A DNA stretch of 64,000 bases. It comes from Desulfovibrio sp. ZJ209 (GTDB lineage Bacteria > Desulfobacterota > Desulfovibrionia > Desulfovibrionales > Desulfovibrionaceae). Shown here one piece after another: positions 17,363-25,930 of this stretch. How positions within the stretch are numbered: the first letter of the stretch is position 1; each line of letters begins with the position of its first letter. The notes under the pieces are model-generated. The model did no database searches. It was given only the letters and a program-made list of their open reading frames with translations, and was not told where the DNA came from. The position numbers and the translations under genes are program-made. Where the stretch lies: positions 186,001-250,000 of the forward strand of contig NZ_JAAKEJ010000003.1 of assembly GCF_011039135.1 (NCBI RefSeq), read 5' to 3'.

Positions 17363-19365
17363 GCTTCCTCCGGGGCTTTCTCTTCCGCGGGCGTTGTTTC
17401 AGGGGCTGGCGTGCGCCCGGCCGCCGGTTGGGCGGCTTCCGGGTTCCGCGCGTCGGGCGACGCAGGCGCCGTGCCCGGCGTCCCGGTCTCTTGTCGCTCC
17501 TCCGCGGCCTGCGTTTCTCCCGCTTTTTCTTCCGCTTCCTCAGCGGCCTTGCGGGCTGCCGCTTCCGCGAGGCTGGCCTTGTAGGCGGGGAGGATTTCCG
17601 CCGGTGTGCCCACGGCGTGAAGGCGGCCGTCCTCGATCCAGAAGAGCGTGTCGCAGCGCTCCACCGTGCTCAGGCGGTGGGCGATGATGATGGTGGTGAT
17701 GCCGGCCGGCAACGCGAAGATGGTGTTCATGATGCCGGCTTCCACGCCGCTGTCGAGGGCGCTCGTGGCCTCGTCGAGGATGAGCACCGCGGGCTCGGCG
17801 TAGAGGGCGCGCGCGATGGCCACGCGCTGCATCTGGCCGCCCGAAAGGCCGGCGCCGCCTTCGCCGAGGCCGCTTTCGATGCCGCGCTCAAAGGCCACGT
17901 CCAGCGAGGCCATGCGGCAGGCGCGGACCACGCGCTCCTCGTCCCAGGGCTTGCCCCACTGGCTGAAGGCCACGTTTTCCGCGATGCTGCCCGCGAGGAT
18001 ATAGGGATTTTGCGGCACATAGCCGATGCGCTCGCAATAGGCGGCGCGGCCCTCGGGGCTCAGGGGCTGGCCGTCCACGAGGAAGGCGCCGGAGGAGGGC
18101 TCCACAAGGCCGCTCAGGATGGCGGCGAGCGTGCTCTTGCCCGCGCCGGACTGGCCAATGATGCCCACGCGCGCGCCGCAGGGGATGGTGAAGCTGATGC
18201 CGCTCAGGGAATCGTGCTCGGCGCGCGGATAGCGGAAGGCCGCATCCTCAAGGGTGATGCCCTCGTGCAGGGCGAAGTCCGGGGCGGGCTCGACGCGGGC
18301 GGCGTCGGTCTCGCCGAGGGCCTCCTCCACCTTGTCGAGGCACTCCATGGCGCCGGGCCGCGTGCCGCGCACGATGACAAGCGCGCTCAACGAGCGGTTG
18401 AAGAGGGGCAGCACGCGCCAGGCGATGAGGATGATGATGGTGAGCACGCCCGCGATCTGGGGCAGCGGCGCGTCCAGGAGGCCCCACATGACGCCCATGG
18501 CCGCCACGATGGCGATGAAGCCCGCCGACTCCAGGATCCACGTGGGCATGGTGGGCGCGATGCTGAGGAAGGCGCGGGGCGGGGCGCCCTCGATGCAGGC
18601 GGTCTCGAACTTGGAATAAAACACTTCCTGCTGGCGGTAGATGAGCAGTTCGCGGATGCCGCGCATGGCGTTCAGGGTGGCCCGGCTCTCGTCGCTGCTG
18701 CGCGCGTTGGACTCGCGGCCCGCGCTGTCCATGAGCGTGCGCAGGCGCCGGTAGAGGAGCACGGCGATGATCATGATGCCGCCCATGACCACCAGCACCG
18801 GCCCCGGGGTAAAGACAAGGAGGGCGAGCGTCATGACGAGCGACACCAGCGCGTAGCTGTACACGGCCATGAGGTGCACCATGAGCCGTCCGAGCTCCGC
18901 CCGGCGCGTGAGCGCGTTGAACATGATGTTGCTGTCGCCGGAGAGGTGGCGGATATAGGGGCTGTAGAGAAAGTTGTGGAAGATGACATCCCCGGCGAAG
19001 AGCGCGATGCGCTCGCCGAGCACGTTGGTCTGGTGGGTGACAAGGGCCGACACCGCGTTCTTGGCGGCGATGAGGGCGGCCGAGAGCACGGCGCAGGCCA
19101 GCGCCACGCGCCTGAGGTCCTCCCCAAGGAAGTTCAGGGCCGGCACCTGGGCCAGGAGAAGCTGCGTGGCCGGATGCCCGAGCAGGCGCTCCGGCGCGGC
19201 CACGCTCATGGCCACGAGCGACATGGCGAGAATGGCGCCCACCTCCAGCAGGGCCTGGACAAAGACGCCGAAGAACACGAAGACCGTCTCCCGCTTCAGG
19301 GCCGGCGGCAGGATGCGGTAGACGCGCAGATAATCGGCGAAGCAGCGGGCGAAAAGGGCTTTCAG
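17335..19365 (-). CDS. PglK-like ABC flippase (fused permease and ATPase)
   Basis: About 676 residues. An N-terminal domain with six membrane segments (residues about 20-330) is fused to an ATPase: Walker A GQSGAGKST near 400, signature LSGGQMQRVAIARAL, Walker B VLILDEATSALD and the switch His in IIAHRLST. The closest picture is PglK/MsbA-type exporters that flip lipid-linked oligosaccharides. No ATG or GTG fits the start. A CTG at 19365 lies 7 bp after GGAGG, directly behind the upstream gene, and gives the expected N-terminus (LKALFARCF), so I use it. The last 80 or so residues are an Ala/Glu/Pro-rich tail not needed for the fold; its end overlaps the next gene. Confidence 0.85.
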   Translation of the reverse strand: MKALFARCFADYLRVYRILPPALKRETVFVFFGVFVQALLEVGAILAMSLVAMSVAAPERLLGHPATQLLLAQVPALNFLGEDLRRVALACAVLSAALIAAKNAVSALVTHQTNVLGERIALFAGDVIFHNFLYSPYIRHLSGDSNIMFNALTRRAELGRLMVHLMAVYSYALVSLVMTLALLVFTPGPVLVVMGGIMIIAVLLYRRLRTLMDSAGRESNARSSDESRATLNAMRGIRELLIYRQQEVFYSKFETACIEGAPPRAFLSIAPTMPTWILESAGFIAIVAAMGVMWGLLDAPLPQIAGVLTIIILIAWRVLPLFNRSLSALVIVRGTRPGAMECLDKVEEALGETDAARVEPAPDFALHEGITLEDAAFRYPRAEHDSLSGISFTIPCGARVGIIGQSGAGKSTLAAILSGLVEPSSGAFLVDGQPLSPEGRAAYCERIGYVPQNPYILAGSIAENVAFSQWGKPWDEERVVRACRMASLDVAFERGIESGLGEGGAGLSGGQMQRVAIARALYAEPAVLILDEATSALDSGVEAGIMNTIFALPAGITTIIIAHRLSTVERCDTLFWIEDGRLHAVGTPAEILPAYKASLAEAAARKAAEEAEEKAGETQAAEERQETGTPGTAPASPDARNPEAAQPAAGRTPAPETTPAEEKAPEEACSPSSSSR

Positions 19366-19366
19366 G

Positions 19367-20050
19367 TCAGATCCTCCGTTTTGCGGCGCGGAGCCGCTCC
19401 CGCAAAAGGCTCGCGTGGTCCCGGCCTTCCTGGTGCTGCATGGTCCTGCCCATGTTGGTGAGGTGCAGGCGCCTGTCCACAGTAATCGGCTCGATTTTCC
19501 GCATGGCAAGGCCCGCCTGCTGCGCCTGCTGGAGAAAGTCCAGGGTCTGCGCCGTGGCGCGGGCCTCGTCAAAGCCCTTTACCCGCCCGAACACCGGGCG
19601 CCGGAACAGCATGGCGCCGGACATGAGCCCGTGATAGGGCTCGGGCCGCACGGCGATTTTTCGTTTTTCTTCCTCGCACAGCTCCGGGGAGACGAAGTCC
19701 TGCGCCCGGGCAAGCACCATGTCGGCGTCTTCGGCCGCGTCCAGCGCCTCCAGCAGGGCCTGGAGCGCCACGGGGCGCAGGCGGTCGTCATGGTCGAGAA
19801 AGAGGATGAAGTCCCCCCCAGCGCGGGCAAGCCCCGCGTTCCTGGCGGCGGAAAGCCCGGAATGCGGGATGGACACCACCGTGCAGCCGAGCGAGCGCGC
19901 GAGCTTTGCCGTGGCGTCCGTGGAGCCGTCGTCCACCACGATGATCTCGAGGGGGGTGTCAAGCGCCTGTTGGCGCACGCTTGTGACCGCCTCGGCCAGA
20001 TAGTTCGTTCCGTTGCGGCAGGGGATGATGATTGATAGGTGGAGTGACAT
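19367..20050 (-). CDS. Glycosyltransferase family 2 (GT-A)
   Basis: Protein of 227 residues. It begins MSLHLSIIIPCRNGTNYLAE, then EIIVVDDGSTDATAK and NAGLARAGGDFILFLDHDDRL with the DxD-type metal site near residue 94. Short for the family, it has the catalytic core and little else. The ATG at 20050 follows GGGAG; the in-frame ATG at 20062 has no such site. It ends one base before the ABC flippase start, so the two are probably coupled. The 176 bp beyond its start are AT-rich and separate it from the FkbM gene. Confidence 0.87.
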   Translation of the reverse strand: MSLHLSIIIPCRNGTNYLAEAVTSVRQQALDTPLEIIVVDDGSTDATAKLARSLGCTVVSIPHSGLSAARNAGLARAGGDFILFLDHDDRLRPVALQALLEALDAAEDADMVLARAQDFVSPELCEEEKRKIAVRPEPYHGLMSGAMLFRRPVFGRVKGFDEARATAQTLDFLQQAQQAGLAMRKIEPITVDRRLHLTNMGRTMQHQEGRDHASLLRERLRAAKRRI

Positions 20051-20226
20051 ATATACTCCCACTGGGAACGACAGCCATAGGAGAAATATGAGAGCGAAAC
20101 CGATTTGATGATCGGCACAGGGGATAGGGCTACATGTTTAAGCGGGGCTTATCAATCATGCACGAATAAAGCCCCTCCACAAATTTCCCTAATTTTTTAT
20201 GCACCAAGAATTCGACCTCAAAGTGG

Positions 20227-21357
20227 CTACTCTGGTTCACAAAAGAGCATGATTTCGGAGCCAAGATATTTTGTAATTGGCTGGTAAAAGTTAAATTTAT
20301 AACCCAAGTTCAGGCTTTCTATATATGGCTTGATGCCATAAAGATCCTCGTAGGAGTGGTAAATGGAGATGATAAGGATGGGACGCTGGGTGGTGATGGT
20401 CTTCAGGGCACCCTTGAGCATCGCCATTTCCCAACCTTCTACATCGATATGGATTAAACTGACGGAATCTCCCGTTCGTGAAATGTAGTTATCCAAGGTG
20501 TCACAGGTTGTTTTCTCGTCTGGTGACATATTAGGACCTTGGAAGACAACTGAGGGCTGGACGCCTGGATGATCTGTCAGGGCAATATTCTCAACCCTTA
20601 CATCGTGAATATCGTTCAGTGCGAGAGTTTTTTGGATGATTTCACAACTTACTTTTCCCGCTTCAAAACAAATAATTGGATTGGGGAAAAACTTGCGGAA
20701 TATGGCAATCGTTTCGCCGTAAAGGCCGCCCACATTAATGAGAGCCCCCTCCGTTGGGACTCTCCCCTGAATCCGCTCCAGGCCGTGAAAGCCAGGAAAG
20801 GCACTGGGATCAAAATAATTAATGGGCAGCTTAATGCCCTCATATTCATAATAATCGTCGATATGGCGTATCTTTCGTTCGAACCATTCATATGCCGTGA
20901 TGGCGTCCCTTTCTTCCTGTGTTACAAAGACATCGGAAAAGGTGGTGCAGAGATACATATTGCCAAGCCGCCAAAGCCTGTCCAGAATCTTCCGCAGGTT
21001 CTCCGCAGCCTCGTGGCTCAGGCCCGAAAAAAGGGCAGCCTCATTGGCTTTATGCTCGGCCTCCGATAAAGTGTATCTTTTTTTCATCCTCTCATAGAAC
21101 GCTCTCTTACGCCAATTGAAAAGGGGGATTTGCGAGTACTGCCCGATCTCGGCATATTGCTTTTCCAATTCGGCGAATTGCTTCTCAAGTTTTTGCAGGT
21201 GGGCGTTTTGTGCGCGGAGTTCTTCCTGGGAAGAGCGGAGCTGGCCCAACGCGTCCAGAAAGGAAAAATATTTTTTTCTAAAATTTATGCGGCGTTTTGA
21301 GTCCCAAATCATCAGGGAAGCCAGAAATATCATCGTCCTGCATATGCGCTTTACCAT
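20227..21357 (-). CDS. FkbM-family methyltransferase with N-terminal coiled coil
   Basis: Protein of 376 residues. Residues about 30-70 are heptad-rich (QEELRAQNAHLQKLEKQFAE), likely a coiled coil. The C-terminal SAM domain has INVGGLYGETIAIF near 190, CFEAGK (motif II acid), SLIHIDVEGWEMAMLKGA and LIISIYHSYEDLYG, the hallmarks of FkbM enzymes that O-methylate sugars or other small groups. It is a paralogue of the gene at 23479-24453, sharing the YHSYEDxxxIKxxIExL ending. The start ATG follows GAGGAG. The gene is clearly AT-richer than its neighbours, which hints at separate origin. A 294-bp gap without a gene lies upstream. Confidence 0.87.
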   Translation of the reverse strand: MVKRICRTMIFLASLMIWDSKRRINFRKKYFSFLDALGQLRSSQEELRAQNAHLQKLEKQFAELEKQYAEIGQYSQIPLFNWRKRAFYERMKKRYTLSEAEHKANEAALFSGLSHEAAENLRKILDRLWRLGNMYLCTTFSDVFVTQEERDAITAYEWFERKIRHIDDYYEYEGIKLPINYFDPSAFPGFHGLERIQGRVPTEGALINVGGLYGETIAIFRKFFPNPIICFEAGKVSCEIIQKTLALNDIHDVRVENIALTDHPGVQPSVVFQGPNMSPDEKTTCDTLDNYISRTGDSVSLIHIDVEGWEMAMLKGALKTITTQRPILIISIYHSYEDLYGIKPYIESLNLGYKFNFYQPITKYLGSEIMLFCEPE

Positions 21358-21651
21358 GATCTCCTCACAAAACAGGAATGTGTGACCCTTTCCTTGCGGC
21401 CATCATCCAGAATTTTCCGCATGAGGCTGGCAAGCCCGTGGATTTTCAGGGCCGGCCTCATTCATCCCGGAGGCGCCGGACCCGGTCATGGCGCCGAAAG
21501 CGGGCTGCCGCCCTTTGGGGAGTGACCAAAGTTCATCCCCGGCAGGCGGGGTCAGCCCGCTCACCATTTGGGCCTGTTGCCCCGTTCAACAGCGCCCCCG
21601 CGCGTTCCGAAAGCGCTAGGGGCGCGCCCTCCTCCAGGCGGGAACAGCCGC

Positions 21652-22455
21652 TCATCCCTGCAGTTTCCTGAGGATAATGAGATTGTTCTCCCAGCAATCG
21701 GGCGTTTCCATCACGAAATATTTAATGACAAAGCCAGTTCTTCTACATATATACTGCTGAAATTTATGCATAAATTGTGGCGTTAAATCTTCAATGACAT
21801 AGAGGCCACCGGCACGAAGGTACGGCTCGGCGTGATCGAAAAGGCAACTGGCCGCTTCATATGTATGCAGCCCGTCGTCGATCATGATGTCGAAGGTATC
21901 CACGCCGGCATTTGCAAAAAAGGCCTGTACCGCTTCCGGAGAGGTTTGGTCCATCCATGCTGTATGGATGCGCGGTTCTTGAAAAAGTGCGGTGCGGTCT
22001 ATATCGGCGCCCCAGATCTCGGCGTGGGGGAAAAAGTCGCGCCATACGCGCAAGGAGGCGCCCGCTTTGTAGCCATTGCCGAAATTGCCGTGCTGCCCGG
22101 GGTTATCCGTACCCACGCCGCATTCAAAGATATGGCGCGCCGTTAAGCGGATGGGCGCAAACAGCGCCTCATACACTTCCGTGTAGGTATGCGGCGGCAT
22201 GGGATAATACGGATGGTGCTTGCCGGATTTGCTGAGCGAGCCCTTGTTGCAGCCATAGCGGTCGCAGAGCAGGGCGAGCTCCCCGTAACCGGAGTCAGGC
22301 GCGTGCAGGATATTTTCCACTGCCCGGGCGGTCTTTTGCCAGAGGCGCTGCTCATGGACGAGCTTCCTGAGTTCGCCGTAGAGGTCAGGGATGGATTCCC
22401 CGGCTCCCCGGCTCCTGCGGATCTTTTCCCGCAAAAATTCCGCGCGCTGGCTCAT
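21652..22455 (-). CDS. Class I SAM-dependent methyltransferase (sugar-type)
   Basis: Protein of 267 residues. The SAM core includes HIFECGVGTDNPGQHG near residue 105, EIWGADIDRTAL (acidic loop for SAM ribose) and DTFDIMIDDGLHTYEAA, a layout typical of methyltransferases of antibiotic and glycan loci that often act on sugars. An upstream segment CDRYGCNKGS...HPYYPMPPHTYTEVYE is also seen in that group. The ATG at 22455 follows GGGAGG and overlaps the radical SAM gene's stop (ATGA), so the pair is coupled. Substrate unknown. Confidence 0.83.
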   Translation of the reverse strand: MSQRAEFLREKIRRSRGAGESIPDLYGELRKLVHEQRLWQKTARAVENILHAPDSGYGELALLCDRYGCNKGSLSKSGKHHPYYPMPPHTYTEVYEALFAPIRLTARHIFECGVGTDNPGQHGNFGNGYKAGASLRVWRDFFPHAEIWGADIDRTALFQEPRIHTAWMDQTSPEAVQAFFANAGVDTFDIMIDDGLHTYEAASCLFDHAEPYLRAGGLYVIEDLTPQFMHKFQQYICRRTGFVIKYFVMETPDCWENNLIILRKLQG

Positions 22456-23441
22456 GCCGCACCTCCCGGCAATTGCTCGGCGGGCATCACATCGCCTTCC
22501 GGGCGCACACAATGCCGGCACACTTCAAAATACGGCCTGGAATAGAATTCGGCGAACTGTTCCCATACATCAGAAGGGCCGCGCAAATCAACCACTTCAC
22601 CCGGAGCGGCCGCCGGGACCATGCCCAGTTCATAGGCCGAAGAAGCCTTGGGGCAAACGGCGATCCGGCCGTTTTTGGCCTCAAGGGTCCGCTTCATCCA
22701 GCATAGGCCAAAATTTTTCCGGGTTGGCTCCGGGTCGGCGGCCGTCGGGCTCATGGGGGGTTCAGCCGACCAGGCCACGTCCCGCGCCATCTGGTGGGGG
22801 ATGGCGCGCTCCTTCAGGCAGGCGAAGAGCTCCTCATGGCGCAGGCGCGGCAGGAGCGCGGGATTGACCGCATAGTTGCTGACGTGGAAGTAGATCTTGT
22901 CACGGTGGGCCGCGGCGACGCGCAACACCGCTTCGGAGGGCGGGAGGGTGCCGTTGGTCACCACCTCCACAACGCGGAACAGGGGGCTTGCGGCCGCAAG
23001 CGCAAGTATCTCCGCAAACCGTCCGTAAGCCAGGGGCTCGCCCCCCAGGAGCATGAAGCGGCGCACGGAGTTCACGGCTCCCTCAAGCGCGCGCAGATCG
23101 CGGGCGAAGTCTTCGGGCGCCAGTTCCACATGGGGCGTCCCGTGGCCGAAGCGCGGGCTATAGGCGTTGCAGTTCTTGCAGCGCAGGGTGCAGCGTGTCG
23201 TCACCGCGAATTGCAATTGCGGCAGGTTGATTTGGCGCCTGATGTAAAAATTTTCTATTTCCTCCTGCAGGAAGGTTTTTTCCATGAGCTTTTTCTTGGG
23301 GGGAGGGATGAAATGCCCCCGTTTCCAGAGCATGAATTCCAGCTGATGCAGGCCGAGGCGCATCTCCGCATTGCGTTCAAAATATCGGCTAAAAAAAGGT
23401 TGCGGTATGGCGTACTTTTTTTTCAGCGCTTCAATTTCCAT
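22452..23441 (-). CDS. Radical SAM protein with C-terminal cysteine region
   Basis: Protein of about 329 residues. The cluster motif is CTLRCKNCNAY (CxxxCxxC) near residue 84, followed by MLLGGEPLAYG, the SAM-contacting GGE motif, and a strand VVEVVTNGTLP. The C-terminal part has further Cys residues (FGLCWMK, RIAVCPKA, FEVCRHCVR) that could bind an auxiliary cluster, as in SPASM/twitch proteins. Three in-frame ATGs (23465, 23453, 23441) are possible; the last is chosen because GGGGGA precedes it. Such proteins modify peptides, sugars or cofactors; the location among glycosyltransferases and its coupling to a methyltransferase argue for glycan or glycoprotein modification here. Confidence 0.85.
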   Translation of the reverse strand: MEIEALKKKYAIPQPFFSRYFERNAEMRLGLHQLEFMLWKRGHFIPPPKKKLMEKTFLQEEIENFYIRRQINLPQLQFAVTTRCTLRCKNCNAYSPRFGHGTPHVELAPEDFARDLRALEGAVNSVRRFMLLGGEPLAYGRFAEILALAAASPLFRVVEVVTNGTLPPSEAVLRVAAAHRDKIYFHVSNYAVNPALLPRLRHEELFACLKERAIPHQMARDVAWSAEPPMSPTAADPEPTRKNFGLCWMKRTLEAKNGRIAVCPKASSAYELGMVPAAAPGEVVDLRGPSDVWEQFAEFYSRPYFEVCRHCVRPEGDVMPAEQLPGGAA

Positions 23442-23478
23442 GGCATCCCCCATGCCCCCGGCCACTCAGGGCCGCCTG

Positions 23479-24453
23479 TCAGTTCCGCGGCTGCCCCGCC
23501 CGGGGCACTTCGCACAACAGCATGATTGACGCCCACACGCTTGCATCGACGCCTTTAAAAAAGTCAAACTCGTAGCCGCAGTCCAGCTGCTCGATGAAGG
23601 TCTTGATGTGGAAGAAATCCTCGTAGCTGTGATAATTGCTGATGATGAGGCGGGGCTTCTGGGTTTTCAGGGTCTGTACCGCCCCGCGGAGGAAGTGCTG
23701 CTCATGGCCCTCGATATCGAGCTTCACAAGGCCTACCCGCAAGCCGTGCCGGGCAACATAGTCATCCAGCGTGACCGTCTCCGCTTCCACCCCGCTTGTG
23801 AGGCCCGGGTCGATCTGGCTGCTGCTGCCGTTGTCGGTCATGAAGACGCGGGTGCCGGTCGTATCCGCCAATGCCTGATCCACGACGGTCACAGCATCGC
23901 CCAGCAGGCCGGCATTGAGGCGCAATGTCTCCCGGAGAAGCGCGCGCATGCCCGGGTGCGGTTCAAAGGAATGGATGGGATTGCGCAGGTATTTCCGGAA
24001 GACCAGCAGCGAATCGCCGTGCGCGCCCCCGCCGTCGATGATCACGCTGTCCCCCATGCCGTCCAGCGTCCTCAAGGCGGAGAGCCCATGCTCGTAGAGA
24101 AAGACCGCGGGGGTGAATTCCCGGATGGGCAGCAGGAAGTCCTTGTAGCGGAAGGCGCCGTTGTTGGGGACGATTTCCTTGGTAAAGGCTTCGTAGCGCG
24201 TGAAGGCCTCCCAGTCCTCGCCCTGGTACAGGTCCCGGTAGCTCCTGACCGCGGGGTCAAGAAGTTTTTGCCGGCGTCCAATGATGGCATCGAGATGCCG
24301 CGCCGCCTCGGGCGCAAGGCCACGGTAAAGGCCCTTGAGGTCTGCCTGGTGAGCCTCGGGGCCGCGCTTTTGCGCCACCTCGTGGAAGTTTTTGCGCTCG
24401 CCGGCCCTTTGCGCCGCAATGAGGGCCTGTTGCATCCGTTCACGCATGTCCAT
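23479..24453 (-). CDS. FkbM-family methyltransferase
   Basis: Protein of 324 residues with an N-terminal helical region of about 100 residues and a C-terminal SAM domain: SVIIDGGGAHGDSLLVFRKY near 140, HSFEPHPG, VGLVKLDIEGHEQHFLRGA and LIISNYHSYEDFFHIK. It is a paralogue of the FkbM protein at 20227-21357 but lacks the coiled coil. The ATG at 24453 follows GGGAAG. It lies 15 bp behind a GT4 gene and 37 bp before the radical SAM gene, so it is within the operon. Likely role is O-methylation of a sugar in the glycan. Confidence 0.88.
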   Translation of the reverse strand: MDMRERMQQALIAAQRAGERKNFHEVAQKRGPEAHQADLKGLYRGLAPEAARHLDAIIGRRQKLLDPAVRSYRDLYQGEDWEAFTRYEAFTKEIVPNNGAFRYKDFLLPIREFTPAVFLYEHGLSALRTLDGMGDSVIIDGGGAHGDSLLVFRKYLRNPIHSFEPHPGMRALLRETLRLNAGLLGDAVTVVDQALADTTGTRVFMTDNGSSSQIDPGLTSGVEAETVTLDDYVARHGLRVGLVKLDIEGHEQHFLRGAVQTLKTQKPRLIISNYHSYEDFFHIKTFIEQLDCGYEFDFFKGVDASVWASIMLLCEVPRAGQPRN

Positions 24454-24468
24454 GACAGCTTCCCGTGT

Positions 24469-25869
24469 TCAGGGCAGGGGGATATGGGAGAGGGCCGCCA
24501 TGTGGCGGAACATCTGGAGATAGCGCCCCGCCACAAGGGCCGGGTTGAAGGTGGCCTCGGCCAGGCGCCGGCATTCCCAGGCCATGGCCTCGCGGCGCCA
24601 GCCCGGCAGGGCGAAAAACTCGCGGATCTTGTCGGCCAGGCTGCTGCACTGGCCCGGCCCGGGTTCATAGGGCGCGGGCTGGATGAGTTCCCCCTCCGGC
24701 GAGAGCGGCAGCCCCGGATGTCGTGCCAGAAAACCCGTCACCCCGTCAATGACCACGTCTTCCGAGCTGAAGCGGTCAAAACAGATGACCGGCGTTCCGC
24801 AGGAGAGCGACTCGTTGACCGTATTCGGCAGGTTGTCCTGGAACGAGGGGCTTACGAACACGTCCGCCGCGGCGTAGATGTCGGCAAGGGTGTGCACGTC
24901 GTCCACCCAGCCCAGGGACTGGGCCTCAAGCCCGGAGCCTTGCAGGCGGGCGAGAAAGGGGGCGTCCGAGCCGAAAAACAGGACGCGGGGGGGCTGACCC
25001 TCCCAGGTGCCTTCAAGCTGCCGCAAGGCCTCGCACAGGACCTGGCCGCCCTTGTTCTTGCGCAAGCCCGCGCTGCCGGTAAGGAGGATGGGCCGGTCAT
25101 CGGGAAGGCCCAGCGCCTTGCGGGCCACGGCGCGCGGCTTGGGGCGATAGACATCCAGCCTGACATCGGTGGGGATGACCGCGCGGGGAAACTGCCTTCC
25201 TAAAATGCTTTGTCCTATCTCGCGACCAAGCCATCTGGAAGGAGTGACGACCGTAAAATTGCGGGCAGCGGCGTATCCGAGTTTTTTACGCTGGAAGACA
25301 GTGGCGCAATTGTCTTTATTATCACTGCTTTTCCCGAGTATGGGGCAGTCCTGGCAGCCGACATCCTGCCATTTTGTACACCCCGCCGTGCATGAGCAAA
25401 ACCCGGTAAAAGGATTGGCGGTGCAGCTGAGTAAAATCGTCTGCTTATGGGCCAGCGTCGAGGAGATCTTGTCGGCATCGATGAGCAAGCCGAAATGCCC
25501 CAGCAAGACCAAATCGCACTTTTGAAAGCCGGCATCTGACGCGAGCGGAACATGAAGATCACCGGCTGTAAAAAAATATTCATATTCAGATTTAATATGG
25601 GGATGTTTTTTAATAAATAAATTTTGTAATACTGTAAACTTATATAAATAGTCTTTTCCTTTGTCGTGAATGGTCACACGATTGGTTATAGAAGAGTCAA
25701 AATACGACTGTGCTTTTATTTTTCTTGTTAAATTAAAAAGAAAAATATTTGCCCCAATTTTTTCAAAGGAAGCAGCAAGGCGTTCAAAAGGGCCAGCAGG
25801 AAGGTTGCTTATAATGGCGATACTTGGCAAGTCCTTTACCAACCCAGAAATGTCAGCATAAGAGAGCAT
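24469..25869 (-). CDS. Glycosyltransferase family 4, WcaC-like with Cys cluster
   Basis: Protein of 466 residues. The N-terminal half contains NPFTGFCSCTAGCTKW followed by GCQDCP, a cysteine cluster also found in colanic-acid-type GT4 enzymes. The C-terminal half has GSAGLRKNKGG and SFQDNLPNTVNESLSCGTPV, the E-x7-E donor-binding motif. The ATG at 25869 is chosen because GAGGGA precedes it; another ATG at 25896 is less well placed. The N-terminal coding half (about 25200-25870) is AT-rich and the C-terminal half GC-rich, so the gene itself looks mosaic. It follows the asparagine-synthase-like gene by 61 bp. Confidence 0.87.
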   Translation of the reverse strand: MLSYADISGLVKDLPSIAIISNLPAGPFERLAASFEKIGANIFLFNLTRKIKAQSYFDSSITNRVTIHDKGKDYLYKFTVLQNLFIKKHPHIKSEYEYFFTAGDLHVPLASDAGFQKCDLVLLGHFGLLIDADKISSTLAHKQTILLSCTANPFTGFCSCTAGCTKWQDVGCQDCPILGKSSDNKDNCATVFQRKKLGYAAARNFTVVTPSRWLGREIGQSILGRQFPRAVIPTDVRLDVYRPKPRAVARKALGLPDDRPILLTGSAGLRKNKGGQVLCEALRQLEGTWEGQPPRVLFFGSDAPFLARLQGSGLEAQSLGWVDDVHTLADIYAAADVFVSPSFQDNLPNTVNESLSCGTPVICFDRFSSEDVVIDGVTGFLARHPGLPLSPEGELIQPAPYEPGPGQCSSLADKIREFFALPGWRREAMAWECRRLAEATFNPALVAGRYLQMFRHMAALSHIPLP

Positions 25870-25930
25870 GGCGTCCCTCAAGCGCGGAAATTGCATACAA
25901 TCGCCTGCAAATCCCGGGAATGTCCCTGAA

